Assembly (NCBI GenBank): GCA_910578565.1
Contig: CAJTQF010000002.1
Location: 209,576 to 273,575, forward strand
DNA from: an uncultured Christensenella sp.
GTDB taxonomy: Bacteria > Bacillota > Clostridia > Christensenellales > Borkfalkiaceae
DNA length: 64,000 nucleotides
Direction of reading: 5' to 3'
Within the stretch, counting starts at the first letter, position 1. The number at the start of each line of letters is the position of its first letter. A program made the position numbers and the translations under genes. Below are positions 23,884-32,763 of the stretch, in pieces. The notes beneath the pieces were generated by a model. That model was given only the letters and a program-made list of their open reading frames with translations, was not told the origin of the DNA and searched no databases.

Positions 23884-26800
23884 TTACTTTTTTATAAGAG
23901 TGAGCAACACTTTTTCGCCGTTGATGTTCTGCTCTCTGGTGTAGCCGTCCGCCGCGCCTTCGCATATTTTTTCCGCAAGCACGTCGCCCGCAAAATTGCC
24001 CGATTGCAACACCTGTTGCGCCCTGCCGCAAGCCTTGTAAAAGACGTTAATCCTGTCGGTTACTTCAAAGCCCGCGTCTTTACGCATATTCTGGATTTTT
24101 GAAACAAGTTCCCTTTCAACGCCTTCTAAAATAAGTTCTTCGGTCAACGCGGTGTCAAGCGCAACTGTGATACCCCTGTCTTCCGCCGCAATGAAGCCGC
24201 CCGCGCTTTCGGTGAAAACCTGCAAATCTTCCAGCGTTAATGTAACGTCCAGCCCGGGTATATTGTAAACGCCGCCGTCCTTTACTGCCGTCACAACTTC
24301 TTTCGCGTTGCAGCCGCCCAAAAAGGCGGAAATCGCGCCCAGCTTTTTACCGTACTTGGGTCCCAGAGTTTTAAGCTGCGGCTTTAACCTGTACGTTATA
24401 TACTTATCCGCGTCGTCCGCAAACTCGAAACTCTTTATATTCAGTTCGTCGAGAACTATTGCGCGTTCGTCTTCCGAAAGGTCTATATTGCGGGTTGACA
24501 CCACAATCATTTTGGCAAGCGGCTGACGGTTTTTCAAATTGCCCGCGTTTCTTGCCGCCCTGCCCAGAACTACGATATCAAGCACTTCTTCCATTCCGTC
24601 TTCCAAAGCCCTGTCGATATAATTTTTATCGGCTTTGGGGAACTCGCAAAGATGAACGGAAGCGGGCTGGTCCGCAAAGAAGCGCGGCACGAGATTGCGG
24701 TAAATCATTTCCGCCATAAAGGGCGTGTACGGAGCCGTAAGTTTTGCAATGGTGACTAAAACCGTATACAAAGTGGTGTACGCCGCCGCCTTGTCTTCGG
24801 TCATATCCGCCCCCCAGTACCTGTCCCTGCCGCGGCGGACGTACCAGTTTGAAAGCACGTCTGCAAAGTCCTGCAACGCGCGCGCACTTTCGAAAATTTC
24901 GTACTTTTCAAGACTTTGATCAACGAACGCCGTAAGCGAATTGAGCTTTGACAAAATCCATTTGTCCATTACGCTCAATTTACACTGTGCAAGCGAATAC
25001 TTTGACGGGTCGTATTTGTCGATTTCGGCATACAGCGTAAAGAACGCGTACGTGTTCCACAGCGTACCCATAAATTTGCGCTGCGCTTCCGATACGGTTT
25101 CTTCGGCAAAGCGAGAAGGCAGCCACGGCGCGGAAGACGTGTAAAAATACCACCTTACCGCGTCGGCGCCCTGTTTGTCCAGCACGCTCCAGGGATCAAC
25201 CACGTTGCCCTTGTGTTTAGACATTTTTATACCGTTTTTATCGTTCACGTGACCGAGAACAATACAGTTTTTAAATGGCGCTTTATTGAAAAGAATGGTG
25301 TTTATTACAAGCAGGGTATAAAACCAGCCGCGCGTCTGGTCCACCGCTTCGGAGATAAAATCGGCGGGGAAAGTCTTTTCAAAAACTTCTCTGTTTTCAA
25401 ACGGATAATGATACTGGGCAAAAGGCATCGAACCGGAGTCGAACCAGCAGTCGATAACTTCGGGCGTGCGCGACATCTTGCCGCCGCACTTCGGACACTT
25501 ACAGGTAAGTTTATCAAGATAGGGACGGTGAAGTTCTGTTTCGCCCTTGACGTTGCATTTTTCTTTAAGTTCCGATTTAGAGCCTATTACTTCTATTGCG
25601 CCGCAGTCGGGGCAGACCCATACGGGCAACGGAGTTCCCCAGTATCTGTCGCGGGAAAGTCCCCAGTCTATTACGTTTTCAAGGAAGTTGCCCATTCTGC
25701 CTTCCTTTATGGTGTCGGGCATCCAGTTGACAGAACGGTTGGCTTTTATAATCTCTTTTTTAGCTTTGGTAACTTCTATAAACCAGCTGGACTTTGCATA
25801 ATACAAAAGGGGCGTGTCGCACCGCCAGCAATGAGGATAGTCGTGTTCGAAAGGAATTACTTTGAAAAGCAGCCCGCTTTTTTCAAGCCTGTCCAGAATG
25901 GGCTTATCGGCTTTTTTGGCGAACACTCCGTTTAAACTTTCAAAACGGCTGTCAAAGCAGCCGCGCTCGTCCACCAACTGGACAACGGGCAGTCCGTAAC
26001 GCTTGCCTACCTTATAGTCGTCTTCGCCGAATGCGGGGGCGATATGAACTACGCCCGTGCCATCGCCCATGGTTACGTAACCGTCGCAGACGATAAAATG
26101 TGCCTTGGGGGTTGCGTTTGCGGGGGATATGCGCAAAATTTCCTTTGCGGTCTCTTCAAACAGCGGCTCGTATTCAAGCCCTTCCCACTCGCTGCCCGCC
26201 TTTTTGTCAACCACATTGTATTCTTCGAAGAACTTTGAAACAAGCGCTTCGGCTAAAATATATCTTGCGCCGTCCGCTTCTATTTCAACGTAAGGCTCGC
26301 ATGGGTTCATACATAGCGCCACGTTGGAAGGCAACGTCCAGGGGGTAGTAGTCCAAGCGAGTATATAGCGGTTTTCGCTTCCCTTTACCTTAAATTTTGC
26401 GACGGCGGAATTTTCCTTTACCGATTTGTAACCCTGCGCAACTTCGTGCGAAGAGAGCGCAGTGCCGCATCTGGGGCAGTAAGGCACAATTTTATGCCCC
26501 TTGTACAAAAGCCCCTTTTTGTGCATTTCTTTAATAGCCCACCACTCGGACTCTATATAATTGTCGTCGTAGGTGACGTAGGGGTTGTCCATATCCACCC
26601 AGTAACCTACCCTGTCGGACATTTTTTCCCATTCGCCTTTGTACTTCCATACCGACTGCTTGCACTTTTGGATAAAGGGTTCTATGCCGTAACCTTCTAT
26701 CTGCTGCTTGCCGTCAAGCCCCAAAGACTTTTCAACTTCAAGCTCGACGGGAAGACCGTGCGTATCCCAGCCCGCTTTTCTTAAAACGTGGAAGCCTTTC

Positions 26801-27021
26801 ATAGTCTTATATCTGGGAATTATATCTTTCATTACGCGGGTCAGAATATGACCGATATGCGGCTTTCCGTTGGCTGTGGGGGGACCGTCGTAAAATGAAA
26901 ACTCTTCGCCCCCGATACTGCTTTCAACGCTCTTTTCAAAAACTTTGTTCTCTTTCCAAAAGTCTATAATTTCCTTTTCGCGCTCAACGAAGTTCAAAGA
27001 AGTATCTACCTTATTGTACAT
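23884..27021 (-). CDS. ileS: Isoleucyl-tRNA synthetase
   Basis: 1045-aa class I aminoacyl-tRNA synthetase that charges tRNA-Ile. HIGH-type motif GKPHIGHIL and KMSKS-type motif KMSKHKGN are present, along with the editing domain (DGTGVVHIAPAFGEDDY) and two CxxC zinc pairs around residues 470-530 (CPDCG, CPKCGG). I chose the ATG at 27021, with an AAGGAG site, since upstream in-frame sequence belongs to the T-box leader. Expression should depend on uncharged tRNA-Ile through that leader. Confidence 0.97.
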   Translation of the reverse strand: MYNKVDTSLNFVEREKEIIDFWKENKVFEKSVESSIGGEEFSFYDGPPTANGKPHIGHILTRVMKDIIPRYKTMKGFHVLRKAGWDTHGLPVELEVEKSLGLDGKQQIEGYGIEPFIQKCKQSVWKYKGEWEKMSDRVGYWVDMDNPYVTYDDNYIESEWWAIKEMHKKGLLYKGHKIVPYCPRCGTALSSHEVAQGYKSVKENSAVAKFKVKGSENRYILAWTTTPWTLPSNVALCMNPCEPYVEIEADGARYILAEALVSKFFEEYNVVDKKAGSEWEGLEYEPLFEETAKEILRISPANATPKAHFIVCDGYVTMGDGTGVVHIAPAFGEDDYKVGKRYGLPVVQLVDERGCFDSRFESLNGVFAKKADKPILDRLEKSGLLFKVIPFEHDYPHCWRCDTPLLYYAKSSWFIEVTKAKKEIIKANRSVNWMPDTIKEGRMGNFLENVIDWGLSRDRYWGTPLPVWVCPDCGAIEVIGSKSELKEKCNVKGETELHRPYLDKLTCKCPKCGGKMSRTPEVIDCWFDSGSMPFAQYHYPFENREVFEKTFPADFISEAVDQTRGWFYTLLVINTILFNKAPFKNCIVLGHVNDKNGIKMSKHKGNVVDPWSVLDKQGADAVRWYFYTSSAPWLPSRFAEETVSEAQRKFMGTLWNTYAFFTLYAEIDKYDPSKYSLAQCKLSVMDKWILSKLNSLTAFVDQSLEKYEIFESARALQDFADVLSNWYVRRGRDRYWGADMTEDKAAAYTTLYTVLVTIAKLTAPYTPFMAEMIYRNLVPRFFADQPASVHLCEFPKADKNYIDRALEDGMEEVLDIVVLGRAARNAGNLKNRQPLAKMIVVSTRNIDLSEDERAIVLDELNIKSFEFADDADKYITYRLKPQLKTLGPKYGKKLGAISAFLGGCNAKEVVTAVKDGGVYNIPGLDVTLTLEDLQVFTESAGGFIAAEDRGITVALDTALTEELILEGVERELVSKIQNMRKDAGFEVTDRINVFYKACGRAQQVLQSGNFAGDVLAEKICEGAADGYTREQNINGEKVLLTLIKK

Positions 27022-27039
27022 TCTGCACTCCTTAAAAAT

Positions 27040-27290
27040 ATAAAATAGGCGTCCGAGTTTCGGACGCCGTAAAATGCGCTTATAAACCACCAAAACAAAC
27101 GAACATTTGCCGTAACTTGTGACGGGTTACGAAACCGTATTTTCTTAATTGCCGTGACTTTCGGAAAATAAGCTGAAAGGTGATATTTTTCAAACGCGCT
27201 TGCTCCCTTGCACCGGACGGAAGCTCTCTGCAAAGCGATACGTTTAAAAACGGTTGTCCTTTGTCATAGCCTTTAAAGGTTAAATTGTAT
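27040..27290 (-). promoter_or_regulatory. T-box riboswitch (isoleucine) of ileS
   Basis: On the minus strand: a stem I region with AGAGAGC and GAAAAAT, then the specifier ATC (27182-27184, an Ile codon) followed by ACCTTTCAGCT. Further on comes the antiterminator bulge TGGT within TGGTGG (27087-27092), which can pair with the ACCA end of tRNA-Ile. Last is the terminator stem GGCGTCCGA/TCGGACGCC (27048-27068). The usual GGGTGGNACCGCG box is poorly conserved, so the call rests on specifier, spacing and gene context. Confidence 0.75.
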
Positions 27291-27350
27291 TTTTATTATA
27301 TTAAACCGCTTTAAAAAAGTAAAGCATTTAAAAGCCGCTGACCGTATAAA

Positions 27351-28382
27351 TTATTGTAAAGCAATCTGGGCGGCGGCGTTAATATCCAGCGCGGCAAAGT
27401 TACCCGCGCGGTACTGTATAAGCCCTTCGGCGGCAATCATTGCGGCGTTGTCCGTGCAATACTTTTTTTCAGGCAGTATAAGTTTTAAATCCGCCTTTGC
27501 GCACTCGTCCGAAAGCCGCGTCCTGAGATATTCGTTCGCCGCGACTCCGCCGCCCGCCGTAACCGTATTTACACCCAGCCTTACCGCGCAACCGACCGTC
27601 TTTTTAACCAGCGGTTCCAAAGCGGAAACCTGAAATGAAGCGGCAACGTCCGCGGGGTTAAACTTTTCGCCGCGCTGCGCGCTGTTGTGGCAAAAATTCA
27701 TAACCGCGGTCTTTAACCCGCTGTACGAAAACTGCATTTTGCCGCTGTTTCTGACAAGCGCCTGCGGCAGGGTTATTTCCGCCTTTCCGCTCTCCGCCAG
27801 CCTTTGCACATTCGGTCCCCCGGGATAGGGCAAACCTAAAATTCTCGCAACCTTGTCAAACGCTTCGCCCGCGGCGTCGTCGCAGGTAGACCCAAGAACT
27901 TCAAATTCGGTATAGCTTTTTGTGTGCAATATCGCGGTATGTCCGCCGCTTGCAAGCAAAGTCACGTAGGGCGGTTTAAGATTGCCGTCGCAAAGGTACG
28001 CCGCGGCGAGATGACCGCGGATATGGTTTACCGCAATGAGCGGAATATTTAAAGAATACGCCAAAGACTTAGCAAACGACAACCCAACCAGAAGTGCGCC
28101 CAAAAGCCCCGCGCCGTAGGTCACGGCAACCGCGTCCAAATCTTTTAATGTAATACCCGCTTCCTTTACTGCGCGTAAAACTGCGCCGTCCACCGCGTCC
28201 GTGTGCACGCGCGAAGCAATTTCAGGCACTACGCCGCCGTATTTAGCCTGTTCTTCCGCGGAAGAAATTATCACGCTCGAAAGCAGTTTACCCCCGCGGA
28301 TAACGGCGGCGGCTGTTTCGTCGCAACTGGATTCTATCCCCAATATTACGGGAGTTTCTTTAATGGTAAAATTTCCGTACAT
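27351..28382 (-). CDS. tsaD: tRNA threonylcarbamoyladenosine transferase TsaD
   Basis: 343-aa TsaD/Kae1 family protein, needed for t6A37 on ANN-decoding tRNAs. Motifs: LGIESSCDETAAAV, VNHIRGHLAAAY with the metal-binding HxxxH, and LASGGHTAIL. The length is normal. No clear ribosome site precedes the ATG, which follows the prfB terminator by about 10 nt. Confidence 0.96.
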   Translation of the reverse strand: MYGNFTIKETPVILGIESSCDETAAAVIRGGKLLSSVIISSAEEQAKYGGVVPEIASRVHTDAVDGAVLRAVKEAGITLKDLDAVAVTYGAGLLGALLVGLSFAKSLAYSLNIPLIAVNHIRGHLAAAYLCDGNLKPPYVTLLASGGHTAILHTKSYTEFEVLGSTCDDAAGEAFDKVARILGLPYPGGPNVQRLAESGKAEITLPQALVRNSGKMQFSYSGLKTAVMNFCHNSAQRGEKFNPADVAASFQVSALEPLVKKTVGCAVRLGVNTVTAGGGVAANEYLRTRLSDECAKADLKLILPEKKYCTDNAAMIAAEGLIQYRAGNFAALDINAAAQIALQ

Positions 28383-28391
28383 AATTCAAAT

Positions 28392-28410
28392 GCGGCGGTC
28401 CTGCCGCCGC
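28392..28410 (-). terminator. Hairpin between prfB and tsaD
   Basis: Stem GCGGCGG/CCGCCGC with a short loop, 7 nt after the prfB stop. It lacks a long T-run, so it may only be partial. Confidence 0.5.
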
Positions 28411-28416
28411 GTTAAC

Positions 28417-29517
28417 TTATATGGTCTTTTTCAAATAATCGATTATAAAGCCCTGAATGTCGCCGTCCATTACCGACTGCACGTTTGTATTTTCGTAACC
28501 CGTGCGGTGGTCTTTTACGAGAGTGTACGGACAGAACACGTAAGAGCGTATCTGGCTGCCCCACTCTATCTTTTTAATTTCGCCTTTAAGTTCGGCGTCG
28601 GCTGCTTCGCGCTCGGCAATCTGTCTTTCAATCAGCTTGGCGCGCAGGTACTGGAAAGCCATTTCCTTGTTCTGGAGCTGGCTTCTTTCATTCTGGCAGG
28701 TAACGACTATGCCCGTAGGGAAGTGGGTTATTCTTATCGCAGTTTCGGTCTTGTTGACCTTCTGTCCGCCCGCGCCGGACGAACGGTACACGTCTATCCT
28801 TATATCTTCGTCACGGATTTCAACGTCCGCTTCGTCGTCCACTTCGGGCATAACTTCCAGGGACGCAAACGACGTGTGGCGGCGTTTGTTACTGTCGAAC
28901 GGGGATATGCGCACAAGCCTGTGAACGCCCTTTTCCGCTTTTAAAAAGCCGTAGGCGTTTTCACCGTCCACACGGAAACTCACGCTCTTCAAGCCCGCTT
29001 CGTCGCCGTCTTCAAAATCCATTTCCGTGACTTTAAAGCCCGAACGCTCGCAATAGCGGGTGTACATTCTGTAAAGCATCTGTGTCCAGTCGCACGCTTC
29101 GGTGCCGCCAGCGCCCGAGTGCAGGTTTAAAATTGCGTTGTTGCCGTCGTACTTGCCGCGAAGAAGCGCGCGTATGCGCATTTGTTCTATGTCGTCTTCT
29201 GCGGCGGAAATCATTTCTTCCAGTTCGGGGATAAGGCTTTCGTCGTCCGCTTCTTCAATCAAGTCGATAAACGCGAATGTGTCCGCAAGCGCGGTTTCGC
29301 CCTTTTTGTAAGAATTTATTTTATTTTCTACCGCCGAAATTTCCCTGCCTATTTTTTTGGACTTTTCCAAGTCCTGCCAGACTTCGGGATTTTCCTGTTC
29401 GGTTTTAAGCCCTTCAAGCCTTGCGCCGAGATTATCGATATCCAACGCGTACTTTGCTTCCGCAAGAGTGTTTTCAAGGGATTTTAATTTTAATCTGTAA
29501 TCGTCTGCCTTAAACAT
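28417..29517 (-). CDS. prfB: Peptide chain release factor 2
   Basis: 366-aa RF2 that releases peptides at UGA and UAA. It has the tripeptide SPF (ISPFDSNKR) that defines RF2 and the GGQ motif (SSGAGGQKVNKTE). The whole protein is in one frame, so the programmed frameshift near codon 25 that controls RF2 in many bacteria is absent. Confidence 0.97.
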   Translation of the reverse strand: MFKADDYRLKLKSLENTLAEAKYALDIDNLGARLEGLKTEQENPEVWQDLEKSKKIGREISAVENKINSYKKGETALADTFAFIDLIEEADDESLIPELEEMISAAEDDIEQMRIRALLRGKYDGNNAILNLHSGAGGTEACDWTQMLYRMYTRYCERSGFKVTEMDFEDGDEAGLKSVSFRVDGENAYGFLKAEKGVHRLVRISPFDSNKRRHTSFASLEVMPEVDDEADVEIRDEDIRIDVYRSSGAGGQKVNKTETAIRITHFPTGIVVTCQNERSQLQNKEMAFQYLRAKLIERQIAEREAADAELKGEIKKIEWGSQIRSYVFCPYTLVKDHRTGYENTNVQSVMDGDIQGFIIDYLKKTI

Positions 29518-29582
29518 AAACGTTCCGTCTGACAGGCAACGCCCGTCGCTTATCTTTATTTTTTACCGTCCGGAAAACACTC

Positions 29583-32552
29583 TTACTTGTGGTCGTTCCA
29601 GTAGCAACAGTCCTTATATTTTTTGCCGCTCCCGCAGGGGCAGGGGTCGTTTCTGCCCGCTTTCGCCTGCTTGTCAACCGTTTTGGGCTGGGCTTTGCCG
29701 CCTATGTTCGCGGTCAGGTTTTCTAGGGATTTGGGCGCGTCGCCTATAACCGTGGGATTCGCCGCCGCGCTTTGCGCGGGAGCGGATTTTTCCCTGGCGG
29801 TGTTGTTTTCCGCAATCTGCTTGGCGCGGGCTGCAACTGCGGGGTTCACCGAAGTTATGGGCGCACGGGGCGCAGCCTGCGGCACGCGGACTATCCTGCC
29901 CTTTAAAAGTCTTGAAATAGTATTTATCTGGATACGGTCTATCATTTCGTCAAACATCTGATAGCCTTCCTGTTTGTATGCAATTACGGGGTCCTGCTGG
30001 GCGTAACCGCGCAGACCTATACCCTTACGCAACTGGTCCATTGCGTCGATATGGTCAATCCAGTTTCTGTCAACCCCGCGCAAAAGCTCGTTGCGCTCTA
30101 CCTGGCGGTAGTCTACCTGACCGTCCGTTTCTTCGTAAATATTGTCTATTTTCTGCTCGTACGCCTTGCACACTTCTTTCGAAATTTTGTCTATCGCGTA
30201 ATCGTAGTCCCACGTTTCAAGCATATCGCGCGTGATGACAAAAGTACATTCGTCGGGATAAACGCGCTGTTGCAACGCTTCGTTCAAAGCGTTCTCGTCC
30301 CATTTTTCGGGCAGGGCTTCGGTGTTAACCGTCTCGCCGACAACCTTTGCAATGTAGTCGGGGATATATTTGAGCATCTGTTCGTGAACGTCTTCACCCT
30401 TCAAAACCTTCATACGTTCGCCGTAAATGGTTTTGCGCTGTTCGTTCATTACTTCGTCGTATTGCAGTGTGTGTTTTCTTATGCCGAAGTTTCTGCCCTC
30501 GATTGCCCTTTGCGCGTTTTCAATCGAGCGCGAAAGCATTCTGGATTGCAGACACTGGTCTTCTTCTATTTTGAACACGTTGTAAAGCTGTTTCATTCTC
30601 TCGCCGCCGAAGCGTTTTGCAAGGTCGTCTTCAAGCGAGATAAAGAATATCGAGTCGCCGGGGTCGCCCTGGCGTCCGCTTCGTCCGCGGAGCTGGTTGT
30701 CTATACGGCGCGATTCGTGACGCTCGGTACCGAGAATGCACAGACCGCCCGCCGCTATAACTTTTTCCTTTTCGGCGTCCGTTTCCTTTTTGTACATTTC
30801 GTAAAGTTCGGCGTATCTTGCGCGCGCGGCTTTTTCCTCTTCGGTAAATTCGCGGTCTGCGTAAGAAATCGCCACTTCAATCATTTCGTGGTCGAAGCCT
30901 TCTTCGCGCATACGCTTGTTGGCAAGGTATTCGGGGTTGCCGCCCAAAAGAATATCCGTTCCGCGCCCCGCCATATTGGTAGCAATGGTTACCGCGCCGT
31001 ATCTGCCCGCCTGCGCCACTATTTCGGCTTCGCGCTCGTGGTTTTTCGCGTTCAGAATATTGTGCTTCACGCCGTTGCGGCGCAACAGCCTTGAAATTTC
31101 TTCCGATTTATCTACGGTCACCGTACCGATAAGCACGGGCTGCCCTTTTTCGTGTCTTTCGACAACTTCGTTGACGATAGCTTTCTTTTTGCCTTCCACC
31201 GTAGAGTAAATCATATCGGCATAATCCACCCTTTGCACGGGGCGATTAGTGGGAATTTCCACTACGTCCAACGAGTATATGGTTCTGAATTCGTCTTCTT
31301 CGGTCTTGGCGGTACCCGTCATACCCGAAAGTTTTGAATAAAGTCTGAAATAGTTCTGGAAAGTTACGGTTGCGTGGGTCTTGTTTTCGTCCTTTACCTT
31401 AACTTTTTCCTTGGCTTCGATTGCCTGGTGAAGTCCGTCTGAATACCTTCTTCCGTTCAGGACGCGTCCCGTAAATTCGTCTACTATCAGAATTTCGCCG
31501 TCTGCGGAAACTATATAATCTTCGTCGCGCTTGAAAAGCTCGTGCGCTTTCAGCGCCTGCTGTATGTGGTGGTTTAAATCGGCGTTCTCTATATCGCCAA
31601 GGTTGGCAATATTAAAGAACCGCTCCGCTTTTTCCGCGCCCTTTTCGGTTATGGTTACGGACTTGTCCTTTCTGTCTATGATATAGTCCCAGTTTTCCAT
31701 TTCCTGCAATATTTTCGCAAGCTGGTCGCTGGCTTCCTGTTCGTCCTTGTTTAAATCCTTTTTCTTCTTTGAAGGACTCTTTTTCTCCGCGTCCTTTTTA
31801 TCGTCGTCAAAGCCGCCGGAAAGCGTTCTTACGAATTTGTCCACATCTTCGTACAGCTTTGAACTTTCGCCGCCCCTGCCGGAAATAATCAAGGGCGTTC
31901 TCGCTTCGTCAATGAGAATCGAGTCGACTTCGTCGATAATACAGAAGTTGAGCTCTCTCTGTACCATTGCGGGGATTGAAGTTTTCAGGTTGTCCCTCAA
32001 ATAGTCGAAACCGAGTTCGTTATTGGTTGCGTAAATAATGTCGCACTGATACGCCTTTTTCTTTTCTTCGTCGTCCATACCGGGGACAACAACGCCGCAG
32101 GTCAAGCCCATAAATTTATGAACTTTGCCCATCCACTCGGCGTCGCGCTTTGCGAGATAGTCGTTGACGGTGACGATATGCACGCCCTTGCCCGTCAGCG
32201 CGTTGAGATATGCGGGCAGGGTGGAAACGAGAGTTTTACCTTCGCCCGTCTTCATTTCGGCAATTCGTCCCTGGTGCAGGCAGATGCCGCCTATTATCTG
32301 CACGTGGAAGTGTTTCATCTTCAGCACGCGCCAGCTTGCTTCCCTTAAAGCGGCGAACGCGTCGAAAAGAATATCGTCCAGCGTTTCGCCCGTAGCCAGC
32401 CTGTCCTTTAAAATTTTGGTCTGACCTTTCAATTCTTCGTCGGACATAGCCGCGTATTTAGGTTCGAGTTCTTCAACCTTTAACGCAAGTTTATTAAGTT
32501 TTTTAACAGACCTGCGGCTGTCTGAACCGAGTATAAATTTAATTAAGCCCAT
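29583..32552 (-). CDS. secA: Protein translocase ATPase SecA
   Basis: 989-aa motor ATPase of the Sec pathway. It shows Walker A (MKTGEGKTL), DEVDSILIDEARTPLIISG, helicase motifs (TNMAGRGTDILLGGN, QLRGRSGRQGD) and the C-terminal zinc motif CPCGSGKKYKDCC for SecB/ribosome contact. A Lys-rich insert of about 30 residues sits around residue 250 (DKKDAEKKSPSKKKKDL). The start has an ACGGAG site. Confidence 0.97.
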   Translation of the reverse strand: MGLIKFILGSDSRRSVKKLNKLALKVEELEPKYAAMSDEELKGQTKILKDRLATGETLDDILFDAFAALREASWRVLKMKHFHVQIIGGICLHQGRIAEMKTGEGKTLVSTLPAYLNALTGKGVHIVTVNDYLAKRDAEWMGKVHKFMGLTCGVVVPGMDDEEKKKAYQCDIIYATNNELGFDYLRDNLKTSIPAMVQRELNFCIIDEVDSILIDEARTPLIISGRGGESSKLYEDVDKFVRTLSGGFDDDKKDAEKKSPSKKKKDLNKDEQEASDQLAKILQEMENWDYIIDRKDKSVTITEKGAEKAERFFNIANLGDIENADLNHHIQQALKAHELFKRDEDYIVSADGEILIVDEFTGRVLNGRRYSDGLHQAIEAKEKVKVKDENKTHATVTFQNYFRLYSKLSGMTGTAKTEEDEFRTIYSLDVVEIPTNRPVQRVDYADMIYSTVEGKKKAIVNEVVERHEKGQPVLIGTVTVDKSEEISRLLRRNGVKHNILNAKNHEREAEIVAQAGRYGAVTIATNMAGRGTDILLGGNPEYLANKRMREEGFDHEMIEVAISYADREFTEEEKAARARYAELYEMYKKETDAEKEKVIAAGGLCILGTERHESRRIDNQLRGRSGRQGDPGDSIFFISLEDDLAKRFGGERMKQLYNVFKIEEDQCLQSRMLSRSIENAQRAIEGRNFGIRKHTLQYDEVMNEQRKTIYGERMKVLKGEDVHEQMLKYIPDYIAKVVGETVNTEALPEKWDENALNEALQQRVYPDECTFVITRDMLETWDYDYAIDKISKEVCKAYEQKIDNIYEETDGQVDYRQVERNELLRGVDRNWIDHIDAMDQLRKGIGLRGYAQQDPVIAYKQEGYQMFDEMIDRIQINTISRLLKGRIVRVPQAAPRAPITSVNPAVAARAKQIAENNTAREKSAPAQSAAANPTVIGDAPKSLENLTANIGGKAQPKTVDKQAKAGRNDPCPCGSGKKYKDCCYWNDHK

Positions 32553-32720
32553 AAATTACTCCGTTTTAAAGCAGAGCAGAGTACACTACCCTACATTATT
32601 AGTCAGTATAATTGTACTACATTCAAGATAATAAGTAAAATTGTTTTTAAAGGAAATTGTATTTTTTTGGAAAAACTTAACTTCCGCAACACTTTATTGA
32701 CAATTATATTCTATTTTAAA
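32553..32720 (-). other. secA upstream region
   Basis: A+T-rich intergenic DNA before secA. A possible -10 (TATACT) lies in it, but no convincing -35. Nothing else was recognised. Confidence 0.4.
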
Positions 32721-32747
32721 TGCCGCCGCGCATTGTGCGCGGCGGCA
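32721..32747 (-). terminator. Terminator of the adenine deaminase gene
   Basis: Perfect 12-bp stem TGCCGCCGCGCA/TGCGCGGCGGCA, 17 nt after the ade stop codon. Confidence 0.75.
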
Positions 32748-32763
32748 AAAACCGTATAACCGA

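Noticed and set aside
30051-31094. Long plus-strand ORF opposite secA
   Set aside because: Antisense shadow of a certain gene; composition gives long open frames on the other strand.
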